Positions 1 to 8,414 are shown, counted from the stretch's first letter. The stretch is DNA of 35,865 bases from Actinomyces oris (GCF_001929375.1 NZ_MSGO01000013.1:46718-82582); one strand, 5' to 3'. The notes: generated by a model from the letters alone, not told the origin. Numbers and translations: made by a program.

Positions 1-167
1 GGGTCGCCGCCCTTCGTCGGAGGCCGTGTCACTGACGACCGGAGGAGCTGGACCATCCTGATCGGATGGGGACCATCGCGATGGGGCTCCGTTGTCCAGT
101 ACCGGAGGTGTTCACGGGGATGAGCCGGGAGGCGATCACGGCCTGGAGGATCACGGACCCTGAAGGA
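1..167. other. non-coding 3' flank of divIVA
   Basis: No credible gene on either strand. The hexamer GATCAC occurs three times (134, 149, 166). A 7-bp inverted repeat CGGCCTG/CAGGCCG (139-145 and 171-177) straddles the divIVA stop codon and could act as a weak terminator, but no T tract follows on the minus strand. The neighbouring gene to the left is outside the window. Confidence 0.4.
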
Positions 168-776
168 TCACAGGCCGGAGATGGAGCTCTCCCCGCCATC
201 CTCGACGTTGGTGAGCAGGTTCTGCAGGTAGCTCTTGAGGCGAGTGCGGTAGTCGGACTCGAAGCGCCGCAGCTCGTCGATCTTGTGCTCGAGGCCGGAA
301 CGCTCCTTCTCCAGCTGGGCGAGGGTGCGGTTGCGCTGGTCCTCAGCCTCACGCACGATCTGCTCACCGGTGGAGCGGGCCTCGGTGACGATGCGCTCGC
401 CCTCGGCCTTGCCGTTGGCGACGTGCTCATCGTGGAGGCGCTGGGCCAGCTCGAGCATGCCGGAAGCGGCCGCCGGGCCCTGGCCGCCGGACTCGCCGGC
501 GGAGACGGCCGGCATGGACATGGCAGGCTCTGCCTGGACCGGAGAAACGGGGGTTGCAGGGGCGGAAGGGATGGCAGCCCCCTCGCCGAGCTGGGCCACT
601 CGGCGGTTGGCGGCCTCGAGCTTGGCCTTGAGGTCGGCGTTCTCAGCCTCCAGCTGACGCATCGCCTCGACTACCTCGTCGAGGAACTCGTCGACCTCGT
701 CCTGCTCGTAGCCCTCACGGAACTTGGTCGCCTGGAACTTCTTGTTGAGGACGTCGTCTGCTGTCAGCAGCGTCAT
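168..776 (-). CDS. divIVA: DivIVA/Wag31 polar and septal scaffold protein
   Basis: Membrane-curvature-binding coiled-coil protein that marks poles and septa and directs cell wall synthesis in actinobacteria. The 202-residue product opens with the family's N-terminal lipid-binding domain (residues 1-60, with TADDVLNKKF and the acidic DEVDEFLDEVV stretch), followed by a first coiled coil to about residue 75. An Ala/Pro/Ser-rich linker (about 80-115) and a second long coiled coil (about 118-190) follow. This two-coil layout with a variable linker is typical of actinobacterial Wag31. The ATG is preceded by GAGGTGA at good spacing. It is the last gene of the dcw cluster, 165 bp after yggT, so it may also have its own promoter. 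Family assignment is firm; the exact role in this species is inferred. Confidence 0.95.
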   Translation of the reverse strand: MTLLTADDVLNKKFQATKFREGYEQDEVDEFLDEVVEAMRQLEAENADLKAKLEAANRRVAQLGEGAAIPSAPATPVSPVQAEPAMSMPAVSAGESGGQGPAAASGMLELAQRLHDEHVANGKAEGERIVTEARSTGEQIVREAEDQRNRTLAQLEKERSGLEHKIDELRRFESDYRTRLKSYLQNLLTNVEDGGESSISGL

Positions 777-849
777 GGGTCGTCACCTCGGTGTCGTTAC
801 GGATAAGGTCACGAGCACCGGGCATCCGGTCACTCATGCGGACAGAGTA

Positions 850-902
850 CCTGAACTCGAGGTTCAGGCCACATCAAGCGCGATATCTCACGCTGACGTG
901 AG
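850..902. promoter_or_regulatory. two short palindromes upstream of divIVA
   Basis: In the 165-bp gap between yggT and divIVA there is a palindrome with 7-bp arms, CCTGAAC/GTTCAGG around TCGAG (850-868). A second one has 6-bp arms, CTCACG/CGTGAG around CTGA (887-902). On the minus strand a TANNNT hexamer (TACTCT) directly follows the first palindrome, so the pair may be an operator or a short terminator for the upstream operon next to a divIVA promoter. No regulator can be named. Confidence 0.3.
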
Positions 903-941
903 AACAGCACTCTAGCGGTTCGCTCACAACTTCACACCTGT

Positions 942-1238
942 TCAGATGAGAAGTCCGAGGAACCACTGGATCATCCAGATCCCGATGAACAGGACCAGGA
1001 AGCTCAGGTCGATACCGACCCCTCCCAGGCGTGCCATGGGAACCCTCTGACGGATCACTCGCAGAGGCGGATCCGTCAGAGCGTAGACAAGGTTGGCCAG
1101 CACCAGGACGATCCCCCGGGGACGCCACTGGCGGGCGAAGACCTGAATCCAGTCGAGCACAACCCTGACCAGGAGGATGAGGAAGTACAGGCTCAAAATG
1201 CTCGACAGGATCCTGGCTACTGCGGAGACGAGGTTCAC
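942..1238 (-). CDS. yggT: YggT/YlmG family membrane protein
   Basis: Small integral membrane protein of 98 residues, the normal size for the family. Two hydrophobic helices are visible, about residues 8-32 and 76-97. Between them lies the conserved loop with DWIQVF, then LTDPPLRVIRQRVP, a strong family signature. The family sits next to sepF and divIVA in Gram-positive dcw clusters and is linked to division-site or membrane organisation, but its biochemical role is unknown. The GTG start has only a weak upstream GAGCTGA. It begins 12 bp after the sepF stop and so is probably co-transcribed and coupled with it. Confidence 0.88.
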   Translation of the reverse strand: MNLVSAVARILSSILSLYFLILLVRVVLDWIQVFARQWRPRGIVLVLANLVYALTDPPLRVIRQRVPMARLGGVGIDLSFLVLFIGIWMIQWFLGLLI

Positions 1239-1250
1239 GTACGAGTCAGC

Positions 1251-1715
1251 TCAGCTCTGGTTGAAGAAGCGGCCGCGGGCCTCGGCGACCTCGCCGCCGT
1301 CGATCTCCACGCTGGCCGGGGTCAGCAGGAACACGCGCGGGGTGACGCGCTCGATGGCGCCGTGCAGCCCGAAGACCAGACCGGCGGAGAAGTCCACCAT
1401 GCGACGCGCGTCGGACTCGCTCATGCCGGTGAGGTTGATGATGACGGGGACGCCGTCGCGGAAGGACTCTCCGATGATCCTGGCCTCGTTGTAGGTCGAG
1501 GGGTGAACCGTGACGATACGGCGAAGGTCCGGAGCGGCGGCAACGGGGTCGGGCGCAGCCGGGGCGGAGAAGTGCTCATACCCCTCGTCGCTGAAGTCCT
1601 GCTCGTGCTCCTGCACGGCGTAACCGGCGTCGGCAGCCTCATAGCTGTCCTCGTAGGTCTCCTCCTCCGGCTCCGAGTAGCCGAGGAAACTGGTCATACT
1701 GCGCAGCGCGCCCAT
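1251..1715 (-). CDS. sepF: SepF cell division protein (FtsZ membrane anchor)
   Basis: Anchors and bundles FtsZ filaments at the membrane, doing the work of FtsA, which is absent here as in other actinobacteria. The 154-residue protein begins with a short amphipathic membrane-targeting helix (residues 1-13). A highly acidic, Tyr/Glu-rich linker (about 15-62) follows, then the compact C-terminal SepF domain (about 64-154). The core pattern is recognisable, with VTVHPSTYNEARIIG, VIINLTGM and ARRMVDFSAGL. The start ATG has a good AAGGAG 6 nt upstream. It follows ylmD after a 152-bp gap and precedes yggT. Confidence 0.95.
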   Translation of the reverse strand: MGALRSMTSFLGYSEPEEETYEDSYEAADAGYAVQEHEQDFSDEGYEHFSAPAAPDPVAAAPDLRRIVTVHPSTYNEARIIGESFRDGVPVIINLTGMSESDARRMVDFSAGLVFGLHGAIERVTPRVFLLTPASVEIDGGEVAEARGRFFNQS

Positions 1716-1867
1716 TTATCGCTCCTTGGTTCGTCCGGTCCCCTGCGTTCCGGATGTGCTGCGACGGTATCCGCCCCCGCGACACCGCACGGGGACCTCA
1801 ACTCGGCGTGTCCCCCACCTCAGGTTTCAGGAAGGTCACGCCCAGGAGTTATTCAGTGCGCTGGGGC
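1716..1867. other. ylmD-sepF intergenic gap (no ylmE)
   Basis: The 152-bp gap is too short for ylmE (a YggS-family PLP-binding protein), which lies here in many Gram-positive clusters. A 6-bp inverted repeat GGGGAC/GTCCCC with a 13-nt loop (1791-1815) is the only structure seen. It could be an mRNA processing or weak termination site ahead of sepF. Confidence 0.4.
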
Positions 1868-2683
1868 TTATCGAGGAACTCCGATACCTGCCAGGCGTCC
1901 GGTCACTCCGTCGCGCCGGTAGGAGAAGAAACGAGAGTCCTCGTAGGTGCACCACTGACCAGCGCTGACGTGACCAATACCAGCGCGCTCGAGCTGGGCG
2001 AGGACACCTGCCGCGACGTCAAGGCCGGGCGTGCCCCACGATGTGCGTGAGGCGCACGCCGGTTCGCGCTGCGCGGACAGCGCGAGCATGTCGTCGGGGA
2101 CCTCGTAGCAGGAGCCGCAGATCGACGGCCCCACGGCGGCCCACAGATCCGCCGGCTCCACTCCGCCGCGTCGGAGGAACTCGATCGTGGCCGGGATGAC
2201 ACCGTCGAGCATGCCTCGCCGCCCGGCGTGCACGGCGGCGGTGAGAGCACCGTCTCGGGAGGCCAGCAGAACGGGGACGCAGTCGGCCACGAGAACGCAG
2301 CAGCCCGCAGGTGCTCCAACCGCCCGGGAGTCCAGGACGAGCGCGTCCGCAGTGGGCACCTCATCGACCTGGGCCGTGGCCACGACGGCGGAGTGAATCT
2401 GGTTCATCCAGGCCAGGTGGCGTCCCCGCTCGAGCCCGAGCAGCCCCTCGAGTCGACGACGATGGCACCGAACACGTTGCGGGTCGTCTCCGACATGGAG
2501 CGCCAGGTTCCACCCGGAGTAGGCGGTCCCGTCCCCGCCCTCGGAACCCCGATCCTGAGTGGCACCGCCCGGAGCCGGGACGGGACGGGCCCGCAGGCCG
2601 CGGGTAGTGAAGTACCCACGAGCCCGCGGGCCCAGATCCACCTCGATCAGGTCCGAGACCTCAACGGCACTGATATCGCACAT
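1868..2683 (-). CDS. pgeF: YlmD/PgeF family purine nucleoside phosphorylase / polyphenol oxidase-type protein
   Basis: Member of the laccase-domain (DUF152) family. Homologs act as zinc-dependent purine nucleoside phosphorylase/adenosine deaminase or, in E. coli, as a peptidoglycan-editing factor that keeps incorrect amino acids out of UDP-MurNAc precursors. Family features are the WMNQIHS histidine motif, LVADCVPVLL with its metal cysteine, the AVHAG histidine motif and GPSICGSCYEV. The usual HAGWRG reads HAGRRG here, so the Trp is replaced. The length of 271 residues is normal or slightly long. It starts 30 bp after the ftsZ stop, in the standard place. The editing role is an inference from the family and the cell wall context. 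Confidence 0.85.
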   Translation of the reverse strand: MCDISAVEVSDLIEVDLGPRARGYFTTRGLRARPVPAPGGATQDRGSEGGDGTAYSGWNLALHVGDDPQRVRCHRRRLEGLLGLERGRHLAWMNQIHSAVVATAQVDEVPTADALVLDSRAVGAPAGCCVLVADCVPVLLASRDGALTAAVHAGRRGMLDGVIPATIEFLRRGGVEPADLWAAVGPSICGSCYEVPDDMLALSAQREPACASRTSWGTPGLDVAAGVLAQLERAGIGHVSAGQWCTYEDSRFFSYRRDGVTGRLAGIGVPR

Positions 2684-2713
2684 GGTTGCCGCGTCCCCGG
2701 ACAGCGATCCCGC

Positions 2714-4084
2714 TCAGCGAAGGAAGTCGGGCAGATCGATGCCGTCATCGTCGGCGTCGACCCCGATCACCTGAGGAACCTCAAGGTCTGAGACCGAGTG
2801 GTGCGCAGGCACCGAGCCGTAGGAGCCGTAGGACTCATCCACATAGGCCGGCATGCTCCCCGAGGAGAGGGTCTCAGCCGCACTGACCTGCGACATGTGC
2901 GCCGCTACCGCCGGCGACGAGGAGGGCGGAGGAGCCAGCGGGACCGGACGAGTCACCGGGTTCTGGGCGGCGTGGGCACCACCGCGAGGAGCGGGGGCCG
3001 GGGGCAGGTCGTCGACCGGGGAGGAGGGCACCGGCGGCACGGCGGCGGCCCGCGACAGTCGAGTCATCGGATCGGCCAGGCCGCCGACGATCGGCTCGGA
3101 GTCGAAGCCGGCGGCGATGACCGTCACCCGTACCTCGTCCCCCAGGGCGCCGTCGACCACGTTCCCGACGATGATGTTGGCCTCGGGGTGGACGGCCTCG
3201 CGCACCAGGTTGGCGGCCTCGTTCATCTCGAACAGGCCCAGGTCGGAACCGCCCTGGAAGAAGAGCAGCACGCCGTGGGCGCCGTCGATCGAGGTCTCCA
3301 GCAGCGGCGAGGCGATGGCCTCCTCGGTGGCCGTGATGGCCCGCCCCTCGCCGGTGGCCGAGCCGATACCCATGAGGGCGCTGCCTGCTCCCTGCATGAC
3401 GGACTTGACGTCGTTGAAGTCGACGTTGATGAGGCCGGGGGTGGTGATGAGCTCGGTGATGCCCTGGACACCCTGAAGAAGAACCTGGTCGGCCTGCTTG
3501 AAGGCGTCGACCACGGAGATGTTCTTGTCGGCGATCTGCAGGAGGCGGTCGTTGGGGATGACGATGAGGGTGTCGACTTCCTCGCGCAGCGCCTGGACGC
3601 CGTCCTCGGCCTGGGCTGAGCGGCGGCGCCCCTCGAAGGAGAAGGGACGGGTGACCACACCGATGGTCAGCGCACCGATGCTCTTGGCCAGGCGAGCGAC
3701 GACGGGGGCCGCACCGGTGCCGGTACCGCCTCCCTCGCCCGCGGTGACGAAGACCATGTCCGAGCCGTCGAGGGCCTCACGGATCTCGGACTCATGGTCC
3801 TCGGCGGCCTTGCGGCCGATCGCCGGGTCGGCTCCCGCCCCCAGACCTCGGGTCAGGTCCCGCCCGACGTCGAGCTTGACGTCAGCATCGGACATGAGCA
3901 GCGCCTGGGCGTCGGTGTTCACGGCGATGAACTCCACGCCACGCAGATCGGCCTCGATCATGCGGTTGACGGCATTGACGCCGCCACCGCCGACACCGAC
4001 GACCTTGATCTCTGCCTGGTAGTGCTGTGAGTCGTCCACAGCCATGCTCTCGACCACTGGCGTCCCCTCCGCGAGTTTCGTCAT
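2714..4084 (-). CDS. ftsZ: FtsZ, tubulin-like division GTPase
   Basis: Forms the cytokinetic Z ring by GTP-dependent polymerisation. The 456-residue protein shows the N-terminal [14 protein letters not shown] strand-loop, the GTP-binding signature with GGGTGTG (about residues 118-124), and the T7 synergy loop with [12 protein letters not shown] long Pro/Ala/Ser-rich linker leads to a C-terminal conserved peptide ending IDLPDFLR, which binds SepF. The residue before GGG in the signature is Glu, as is common in actinobacteria. I start at the ATG at 4084 because GGAGG lies 4 nt upstream; a longer version from 4111 lacks such a site. The 267-bp gap upstream carries unusual repeats, so ftsZ probably has its own promoter inside the cluster. 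Confidence 0.98.
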   Translation of the reverse strand: MTKLAEGTPVVESMAVDDSQHYQAEIKVVGVGGGGVNAVNRMIEADLRGVEFIAVNTDAQALLMSDADVKLDVGRDLTRGLGAGADPAIGRKAAEDHESEIREALDGSDMVFVTAGEGGGTGTGAAPVVARLAKSIGALTIGVVTRPFSFEGRRRSAQAEDGVQALREEVDTLIVIPNDRLLQIADKNISVVDAFKQADQVLLQGVQGITELITTPGLINVDFNDVKSVMQGAGSALMGIGSATGEGRAITATEEAIASPLLETSIDGAHGVLLFFQGGSDLGLFEMNEAANLVREAVHPEANIIVGNVVDGALGDEVRVTVIAAGFDSEPIVGGLADPMTRLSRAAAVPPVPSSPVDDLPPAPAPRGGAHAAQNPVTRPVPLAPPPSSSPAVAAHMSQVSAAETLSSGSMPAYVDESYGSYGSVPAHHSVSDLEVPQVIGVDADDDGIDLPDFLR

Positions 4085-4105
4085 GAGCCCTCCGGCGAGG
4101 ACTCC

Positions 4106-4124
4106 CCTCAAACCTCAACCTCAA
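4106..4124. repeat. triple TTGAGG repeat in the ftsZ leader
   Basis: Three copies of CCTCAA on the plus strand (4106-4111, 4113-4118, 4119-4124) read as TTGAGG TTGAGG T TTGAGG in the direction of ftsZ transcription, ending 22 nt before the start codon. They could bind a regulator or shape the 5' leader. It may also be chance in a short purine-rich leader. Confidence 0.35.
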
Positions 4125-4228
4125 GTTAAGGTCAATACTTATGTCATTCTCTGAACGACGGGCTTAACGCTATGAGACTTCCAGGACGTCGCATCGCATT
4201 GAAGCCCGGCGTGTTCGTGTGCAGTTGC

Positions 4229-4272
4229 CTGCGGATTCCCTGCTATATCGCTGCAATTTACCTGCAATAAAC
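4229..4272. promoter_or_regulatory. tandem 11-bp phased repeats upstream of ftsZ
   Basis: Four consecutive 11-bp units, each beginning CTGC on the plus strand: CTGCGGATTCC (4229-4239), CTGCTATATCG (4240-4250), CTGCAATTTAC (4251-4261) and CTGCAATAAAC (4262-4272). A fifth, diverged unit starts CTGAG at 4273. On the ftsZ coding strand each unit ends in GCAG. The block is AT-richer than its surroundings and lies 145-188 nt upstream of the ftsZ start. An 11-bp period places each unit on about the same helix face, as expected for cooperative binding by a regulator. No known actinobacterial operator is recognised. Confidence 0.5.
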
Positions 4273-4351
4273 CTGAGGGGCTGAGGTCACGTGCCGCTGC
4301 GCGCCCCGCCGTCCCTTGGAGGGCGAGGCACTGGTGGAGCAGAAGAACCGT

Positions 4352-5587
4352 TCAGGACGCTTGAGACGGTGCCGCGGTGGCCGTGGCCGCCCCGTCGGCC
4401 GATCGCGTGGTGGGGCGATGCGGCGATGAGACGTCGTAGATGGACGCGGTGGTCGTCATGAGAGTCGCCAGGACGCGCGCCTTGAGCCCGTTGTCCTGGT
4501 TGTTGCCCCAGACCACGCTGGCCCCACTGGACAAGGTCAGTGTGACCTGCCCCGCCTCAGTGGCGCTGCCGCTGCTGACCTGGGCCAGGGTCTCCGGCGT
4601 GAGCGAACCCACCACCTGGGTGACGGCGGCGACCTGCTTGGCGGAGATCCTCTGCGGTCCCGAGGCCTGAGCGGCGGGGTCGGGCACGATGTTCACCAGG
4701 CCCGCTGGCGGCTCGGAGACCCGTTCGAGGACCACGGCCTCGTTGTCGAGGACCTGGTAACCGTCCGAGTCCTGCACGGTGGCCACCGGCACGCGCATCG
4801 TCAGCTGCACCCGCAGCCCGTGGGGCCAGGCCCTGGTCACCTGCGCCCGGCGCACCCGGACCAGCTTGTCACCCACCTCGGTGGAGAGCCGGCCGGTGTC
4901 GAGCCGCAGCAACGAGTCTCCCTCGTAAGAGGCCAGAACCTCGCGGACCTGCTTGTCGGAGACGCTGCCGTCCGACCCCGCCACGGAGATCCTGCGGGCC
5001 TGGAGGCCCAGGAGGGGTGAGAAGGCCAGGGCCCACACCGTCAGGACGACGGCGAGCACCACGACGGCGCCCCTCACCACTCTTCGCAGCCGCAACCGGC
5101 GCAGGGCGGCCTGACGCTCCTTGAGCCGATCGGCCAGCCCGGTGGAGACGACCCGATCATCTCCTCTGGAAAGAGCCACCTGCCGGCGACCGAACACGGT
5201 CAGCTCGGTGCTCGCCGCAGCATCGGGGCTGGAGGACGCCTGGCGGGCACTGGCGCGACCGGCGCCTTCGCTGCTGCGAAGCGATGCGGGAGAGGAACTG
5301 GACGCTCCCCTTGACGTCGTCGGACGCCGAGGCCGCGAAGGAGCCAGGGCGCCACTGCTCGAGCCCCTGGGCGTCCTGGAGGCCGAAGCGCTCCGGGGCC
5401 GCCCGGCGGGGGCAGGAGGACCGACCTGCTCAGTCCCCTGATCCGCCGGGGTGCTCGGCGCGGACGGTCCCTGCGCCGAGCGTGCGGGACGCGGACGTCG
5501 GGATCCGGAACGGCGCGGCGGGATACTGGCCGGGACGTCCTGAGCGCGGTTGGAGCGCTCGGGACGGGGGGCCGAGGGCTTCCTCAT
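4352..5587 (-). CDS. ftsQ: FtsQ, divisome assembly protein with POTRA domain
   Basis: Bitopic membrane protein that links early and late divisome components. The 411-residue product is much longer than a typical FtsQ. Residues 1-165 are low-complexity and rich in Ser, Arg, Pro and Ala, so probably disordered and cytoplasmic. A single membrane helix (about 170-193) is followed by the POTRA domain (about 196-265, with RRISVAGSDGSVS) and the extracytoplasmic beta domain. The ATG overlaps the murC stop by 4 bp (ATGA), pointing to translational coupling. The order murC-ftsQ-ftsZ is the actinobacterial norm, without ddl or ftsA. The extension suggests extra cytoplasmic contacts or phosphorylation, which is speculative. 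Confidence 0.93.
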   Translation of the reverse strand: MRKPSAPRPERSNRAQDVPASIPPRRSGSRRPRPARSAQGPSAPSTPADQGTEQVGPPAPAGRPRSASASRTPRGSSSGALAPSRPRRPTTSRGASSSSPASLRSSEGAGRASARQASSSPDAAASTELTVFGRRQVALSRGDDRVVSTGLADRLKERQAALRRLRLRRVVRGAVVVLAVVLTVWALAFSPLLGLQARRISVAGSDGSVSDKQVREVLASYEGDSLLRLDTGRLSTEVGDKLVRVRRAQVTRAWPHGLRVQLTMRVPVATVQDSDGYQVLDNEAVVLERVSEPPAGLVNIVPDPAAQASGPQRISAKQVAAVTQVVGSLTPETLAQVSSGSATEAGQVTLTLSSGASVVWGNNQDNGLKARVLATLMTTTASIYDVSSPHRPTTRSADGAATATAAPSQAS

Positions 5588-7158
5588 GCCCGCCCGTCCC
5601 GGTCCGCGGGCGAGGGGGCTGCACCGCCCTCACGGGCCGCCAGGTCGGCCAGTACCGTGGCCGCGAGCTCGGTGACGTCTCCGGCACCGACTGTCAGCAG
5701 CAGGTCACCAGGGCGCGCCAGGTCGGCCACCGCGTGCGCGGCCTCAAGACGCTCGGCGACGAATCGGGCTGTGCCGCCGGGGACCCGCTGGGCGACCGTG
5801 TCCCCGGTGACACCGGGGAAGTCCGCCTGAGTCTCCCTGGCGGGGTAGACATCCGTGATGACAACGGCGTCGGCCAGGGCCAGCGCCTGTGCGAAGCGGT
5901 CGGCGAAGGCCCGGGTGCGGGAGAACAGGTGCGGCTGGAACAGGACCAGGACCCGGCCGCCGCGCTCCTGGGCCACACCCCGCGCCGTGCGCAGCAGCGC
6001 CTCGATCTCGGTGGGGTGGTGGGCGTAGTCGTCGATGACGCGCACGCCGTCGGCCTCTCCCCGGTCCTCGAAGCGCCGGCCCGTCCCCCCGAAGGCCCCC
6101 AGTGCCCGGGCCATCCGGGCCGGTTCGACGCCGAGCTCGATGCCCGCGGCCCAGGCGCCGGCGGCGTCGAGGGCCACATGGTCCCCGGGCACGGCCAGCA
6201 CCAGCTCAACCGGGTTGTGGACCGGTTCCTCACCGGTGCCGCCGGCGGGATTGCGGTCGGCCGCCGTGGTGAGGGTCAGCAGCCCCCGAGTGGATGAGGC
6301 CCCGTGTTCCCGGATGTCCAGGTGGACGTGCCCCTCCCCCACGAGCACTCCGCCGGGGAGGGTGTCGGGGCCGCCGAAGGAGTAGGTGACGACGCGCAGG
6401 CCCTCGGCGGCAGCGGACTGCGCCAGACGCAGCGCGCCGGCATCGGCGGCGCAGGCGACCAGCAGGCCCCCGGGCACCAGCCGGTGAGCGAAGTCGACGA
6501 ATGCCTCCTCGAAGGCCTCCGCGGTGCCGTAGCTGTCGAGGTGGTCGGGCTCGACGTTGGTGACGATCTCCACGCGCGGGGAGTAGTTGAGGAAGGAGCG
6601 GTCGGACTCGTCGGCCTCGGCGACCAGGGCGGGCCCGCCGCCCAGGTGGGCTCCGGTGCCCAGGGCCCGCACGACCCCGCCGATGGCGAAGGAGGGGTCG
6701 GCGCCGACCTGCGTGAGGGCCTCGGCGAGCATGCCAGAGGTCGTGGTCTTGCCGTGCGCACCGGCCACGGCGACGAAGTCCAGCCCCTGCGCGGCCAGGG
6801 CCAGCGCCTGGGACCGGTGGATGACCTCCTGGCCCCGCCTGCGGGCCTGGGCGAGCTCGGGGTTGGTCTCCTTGATCGCGGTGGAGACCACGACCGTGCT
6901 GCGCTGGGGAACATGTGCGGCGTCATGCCCCAGGTGGGTCGTGATGCCCAGGTCGGCCAGGTGGTCGAAGGCGGGGCCTCCACGGGCGTCGGAGCCGCAG
7001 ACCCGGGCGCCGCGGGCGGCGAGTAGCTGAGCGACCACGCTCATCCCCGCTCCCCCGATGCCGATGAGGTGGAAGGTCCTGTCTGCCAGCGTGCGCTGAT
7101 CGGCGCCGGCCGGCCGGCCGGCGGTACGGGAGCTGTCCTGGGGTGTCATGGCGGTCAT
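5584..7158 (-). CDS. murC: UDP-N-acetylmuramate--L-alanine ligase (MurC)
   Basis: Adds L-alanine to UDP-MurNAc using ATP, the first step of peptide stem assembly in the cytoplasm. The 524-residue protein has the N-terminal Rossmann motif GIGGAGMS (33-40), the ATP-binding loop GAHGKTTT (133-140), EADESDRSFL, and the central EPDHLDSYG and VIDDYAHHPTEI motifs of MurC. Its length is slightly above the usual 460-490 because of a short N-terminal tail and a C-terminal extension. The start at 7158 overlaps the murG stop as ATGA; a second ATG three codons later is possible. MurC sits late in the cluster, after murG, as in mycobacteria. Confidence 0.97.
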   Translation of the reverse strand: MTAMTPQDSSRTAGRPAGADQRTLADRTFHLIGIGGAGMSVVAQLLAARGARVCGSDARGGPAFDHLADLGITTHLGHDAAHVPQRSTVVVSTAIKETNPELAQARRRGQEVIHRSQALALAAQGLDFVAVAGAHGKTTTSGMLAEALTQVGADPSFAIGGVVRALGTGAHLGGGPALVAEADESDRSFLNYSPRVEIVTNVEPDHLDSYGTAEAFEEAFVDFAHRLVPGGLLVACAADAGALRLAQSAAAEGLRVVTYSFGGPDTLPGGVLVGEGHVHLDIREHGASSTRGLLTLTTAADRNPAGGTGEEPVHNPVELVLAVPGDHVALDAAGAWAAGIELGVEPARMARALGAFGGTGRRFEDRGEADGVRVIDDYAHHPTEIEALLRTARGVAQERGGRVLVLFQPHLFSRTRAFADRFAQALALADAVVITDVYPARETQADFPGVTGDTVAQRVPGGTARFVAERLEAAHAVADLARPGDLLLTVGAGDVTELAATVLADLAAREGGAAPSPADRDGRA

Positions 7159-8414
7159 GCCGCGTTCTCCTCATCAGTGGGAGTGTCATGGATGGAGGCG
7201 CACTGCCGGATGAGGGCGGCCAGGCGGGCCGCCGCATCCTGGACGCCGGTGGAGGCCGCGGCCCGGGCCATGGCGGCCTGCCGCTCAGGGTCGGAGATGA
7301 GCATTGCGAAGTCAAGGATGTCCGAGGGCTTGAGGTCGGCGTCGAGCACCATGCGTCCGCCTCCCGAGGCCAGGACGTCAGCGGCGTTGAGACGCTGCTC
7401 CCCGTTGCCGATCGGCAAAGGGATGTAGAGCGCAGGGAGCCCCAGGGCCGTGATCTCTGCGACGGTCCCGGCGCCGGAGCGGCACAGGACCCCGTCGGCG
7501 CAGGCGTAGGCCTGTTCCATCGTGGTCAGGTAGTCGAGCACGTGGTACCGCTCGGAGAGGTCCTCCGCGGCGCCGGAGGCCACTGCCGTCTCAAGGGCGG
7601 CGCGCACCGGGGCGTCCTTGTCCTTACCGGTCAGGTGCAGCACCTGCAGTCCGGCGGGCAGGGAGCCCAGTGACTCGCTCAGGACCTCGTTGAGGTGCTG
7701 GGCCCCCAGGGATCCGCCCGTCACCAGCAGCGTGGGAAGGTCGGGGTCGAGTCCCAGAGCCTGCGCACCCTCGGCGCGGGCCCGGCGGGACCCCTCGCTC
7801 GTGGCCCGCTGCGACACCAGGGTGGCGATGGCCGGACGCAGCGGCAGCCCCGTGACCTCGGTGCGTCCCTTGGAGGCCTTGAGGCGGGTGGAGGCGAAGG
7901 TCAGGGCGACTGCCTGAGCCCAGGAGGCCCCCAGCCGGTTGGCCAGCCCCGGGCGGGCGTTCTGCTCATGGATGACGACCGGTACCCCGGCCTTCCGGGC
8001 GGCCAGGTAGGCCGGGGTCGACACGTAGCCGCCGAAGCCGACGACGACGTCGGCCCCGACCGCCTCAATGGCCTCCGTGGCCGCGCTGATCGCCTTTCCC
8101 AGCCGGTGCGGCAGGCGCAGCAGGTCACCGCTGGGGCGCCGAGGCAGAGGGACCCTGGGGACGAGGGCCAGCTCGAAGCCGGCCTCGGGCACCAGTCGCT
8201 TCTCCAACCCCTCGGCGGTCCCCAGGACGAGGATCTGCGTGCCAGGCTCACCGCCCAGGGCCGGGTCCCGAAGGGCCGCGGCCGTGGCCAGCAACGGGTT
8301 GACGTGGCCGGCGGTACCTCCACCGGCCAGCAGCACTCGCAGCGGCCGGGGCCGCTCCGAGCCGCTGGGCCCCACCTGCTGGGGCGAGTCTGCGCTCTCA
8401 CTTGTCTCGGGCAC
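7155..8414 (-). CDS. murG: MurG, lipid II-forming GlcNAc transferase
   Basis: Transfers GlcNAc from UDP-GlcNAc to lipid I on the inner face of the membrane, giving lipid II. The GT28 fold is shown by the glycine-rich loop GGGTAGHVNP (31-40), then GFGGYVSTPAYLAA, HEQNARPGLANRLG, VTGGSLGAQHLNE and the C-terminal CRSGAGTVAEI donor-binding region. I start at the GTG at 8414, giving 419 residues. It is preceded by AAGGAGG 4 nt upstream, whereas a longer frame extending to 8561 lies inside ftsW. The chosen start overlaps the end of ftsW by 17 bp, and the 3' end overlaps murC by 4 bp. Confidence 0.96.
   Translation of the reverse strand: MPETSESADSPQQVGPSGSERPRPLRVLLAGGGTAGHVNPLLATAAALRDPALGGEPGTQILVLGTAEGLEKRLVPEAGFELALVPRVPLPRRPSGDLLRLPHRLGKAISAATEAIEAVGADVVVGFGGYVSTPAYLAARKAGVPVVIHEQNARPGLANRLGASWAQAVALTFASTRLKASKGRTEVTGLPLRPAIATLVSQRATSEGSRRARAEGAQALGLDPDLPTLLVTGGSLGAQHLNEVLSESLGSLPAGLQVLHLTGKDKDAPVRAALETAVASGAAEDLSERYHVLDYLTTMEQAYACADGVLCRSGAGTVAEITALGLPALYIPLPIGNGEQRLNAADVLASGGGRMVLDADLKPSDILDFAMLISDPERQAAMARAAASTGVQDAAARLAALIRQCASIHDTPTDEENAA

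Noticed and set aside
4110-4135. SoxR-like half site (CCTCAAGTTAAGG) upstream of ftsZ
   Set aside because: Only one arm resembles the CCTCAAG/CTTGAGG palindrome and no MerR-family gene is nearby; more likely part of the TTGAGG repeat.
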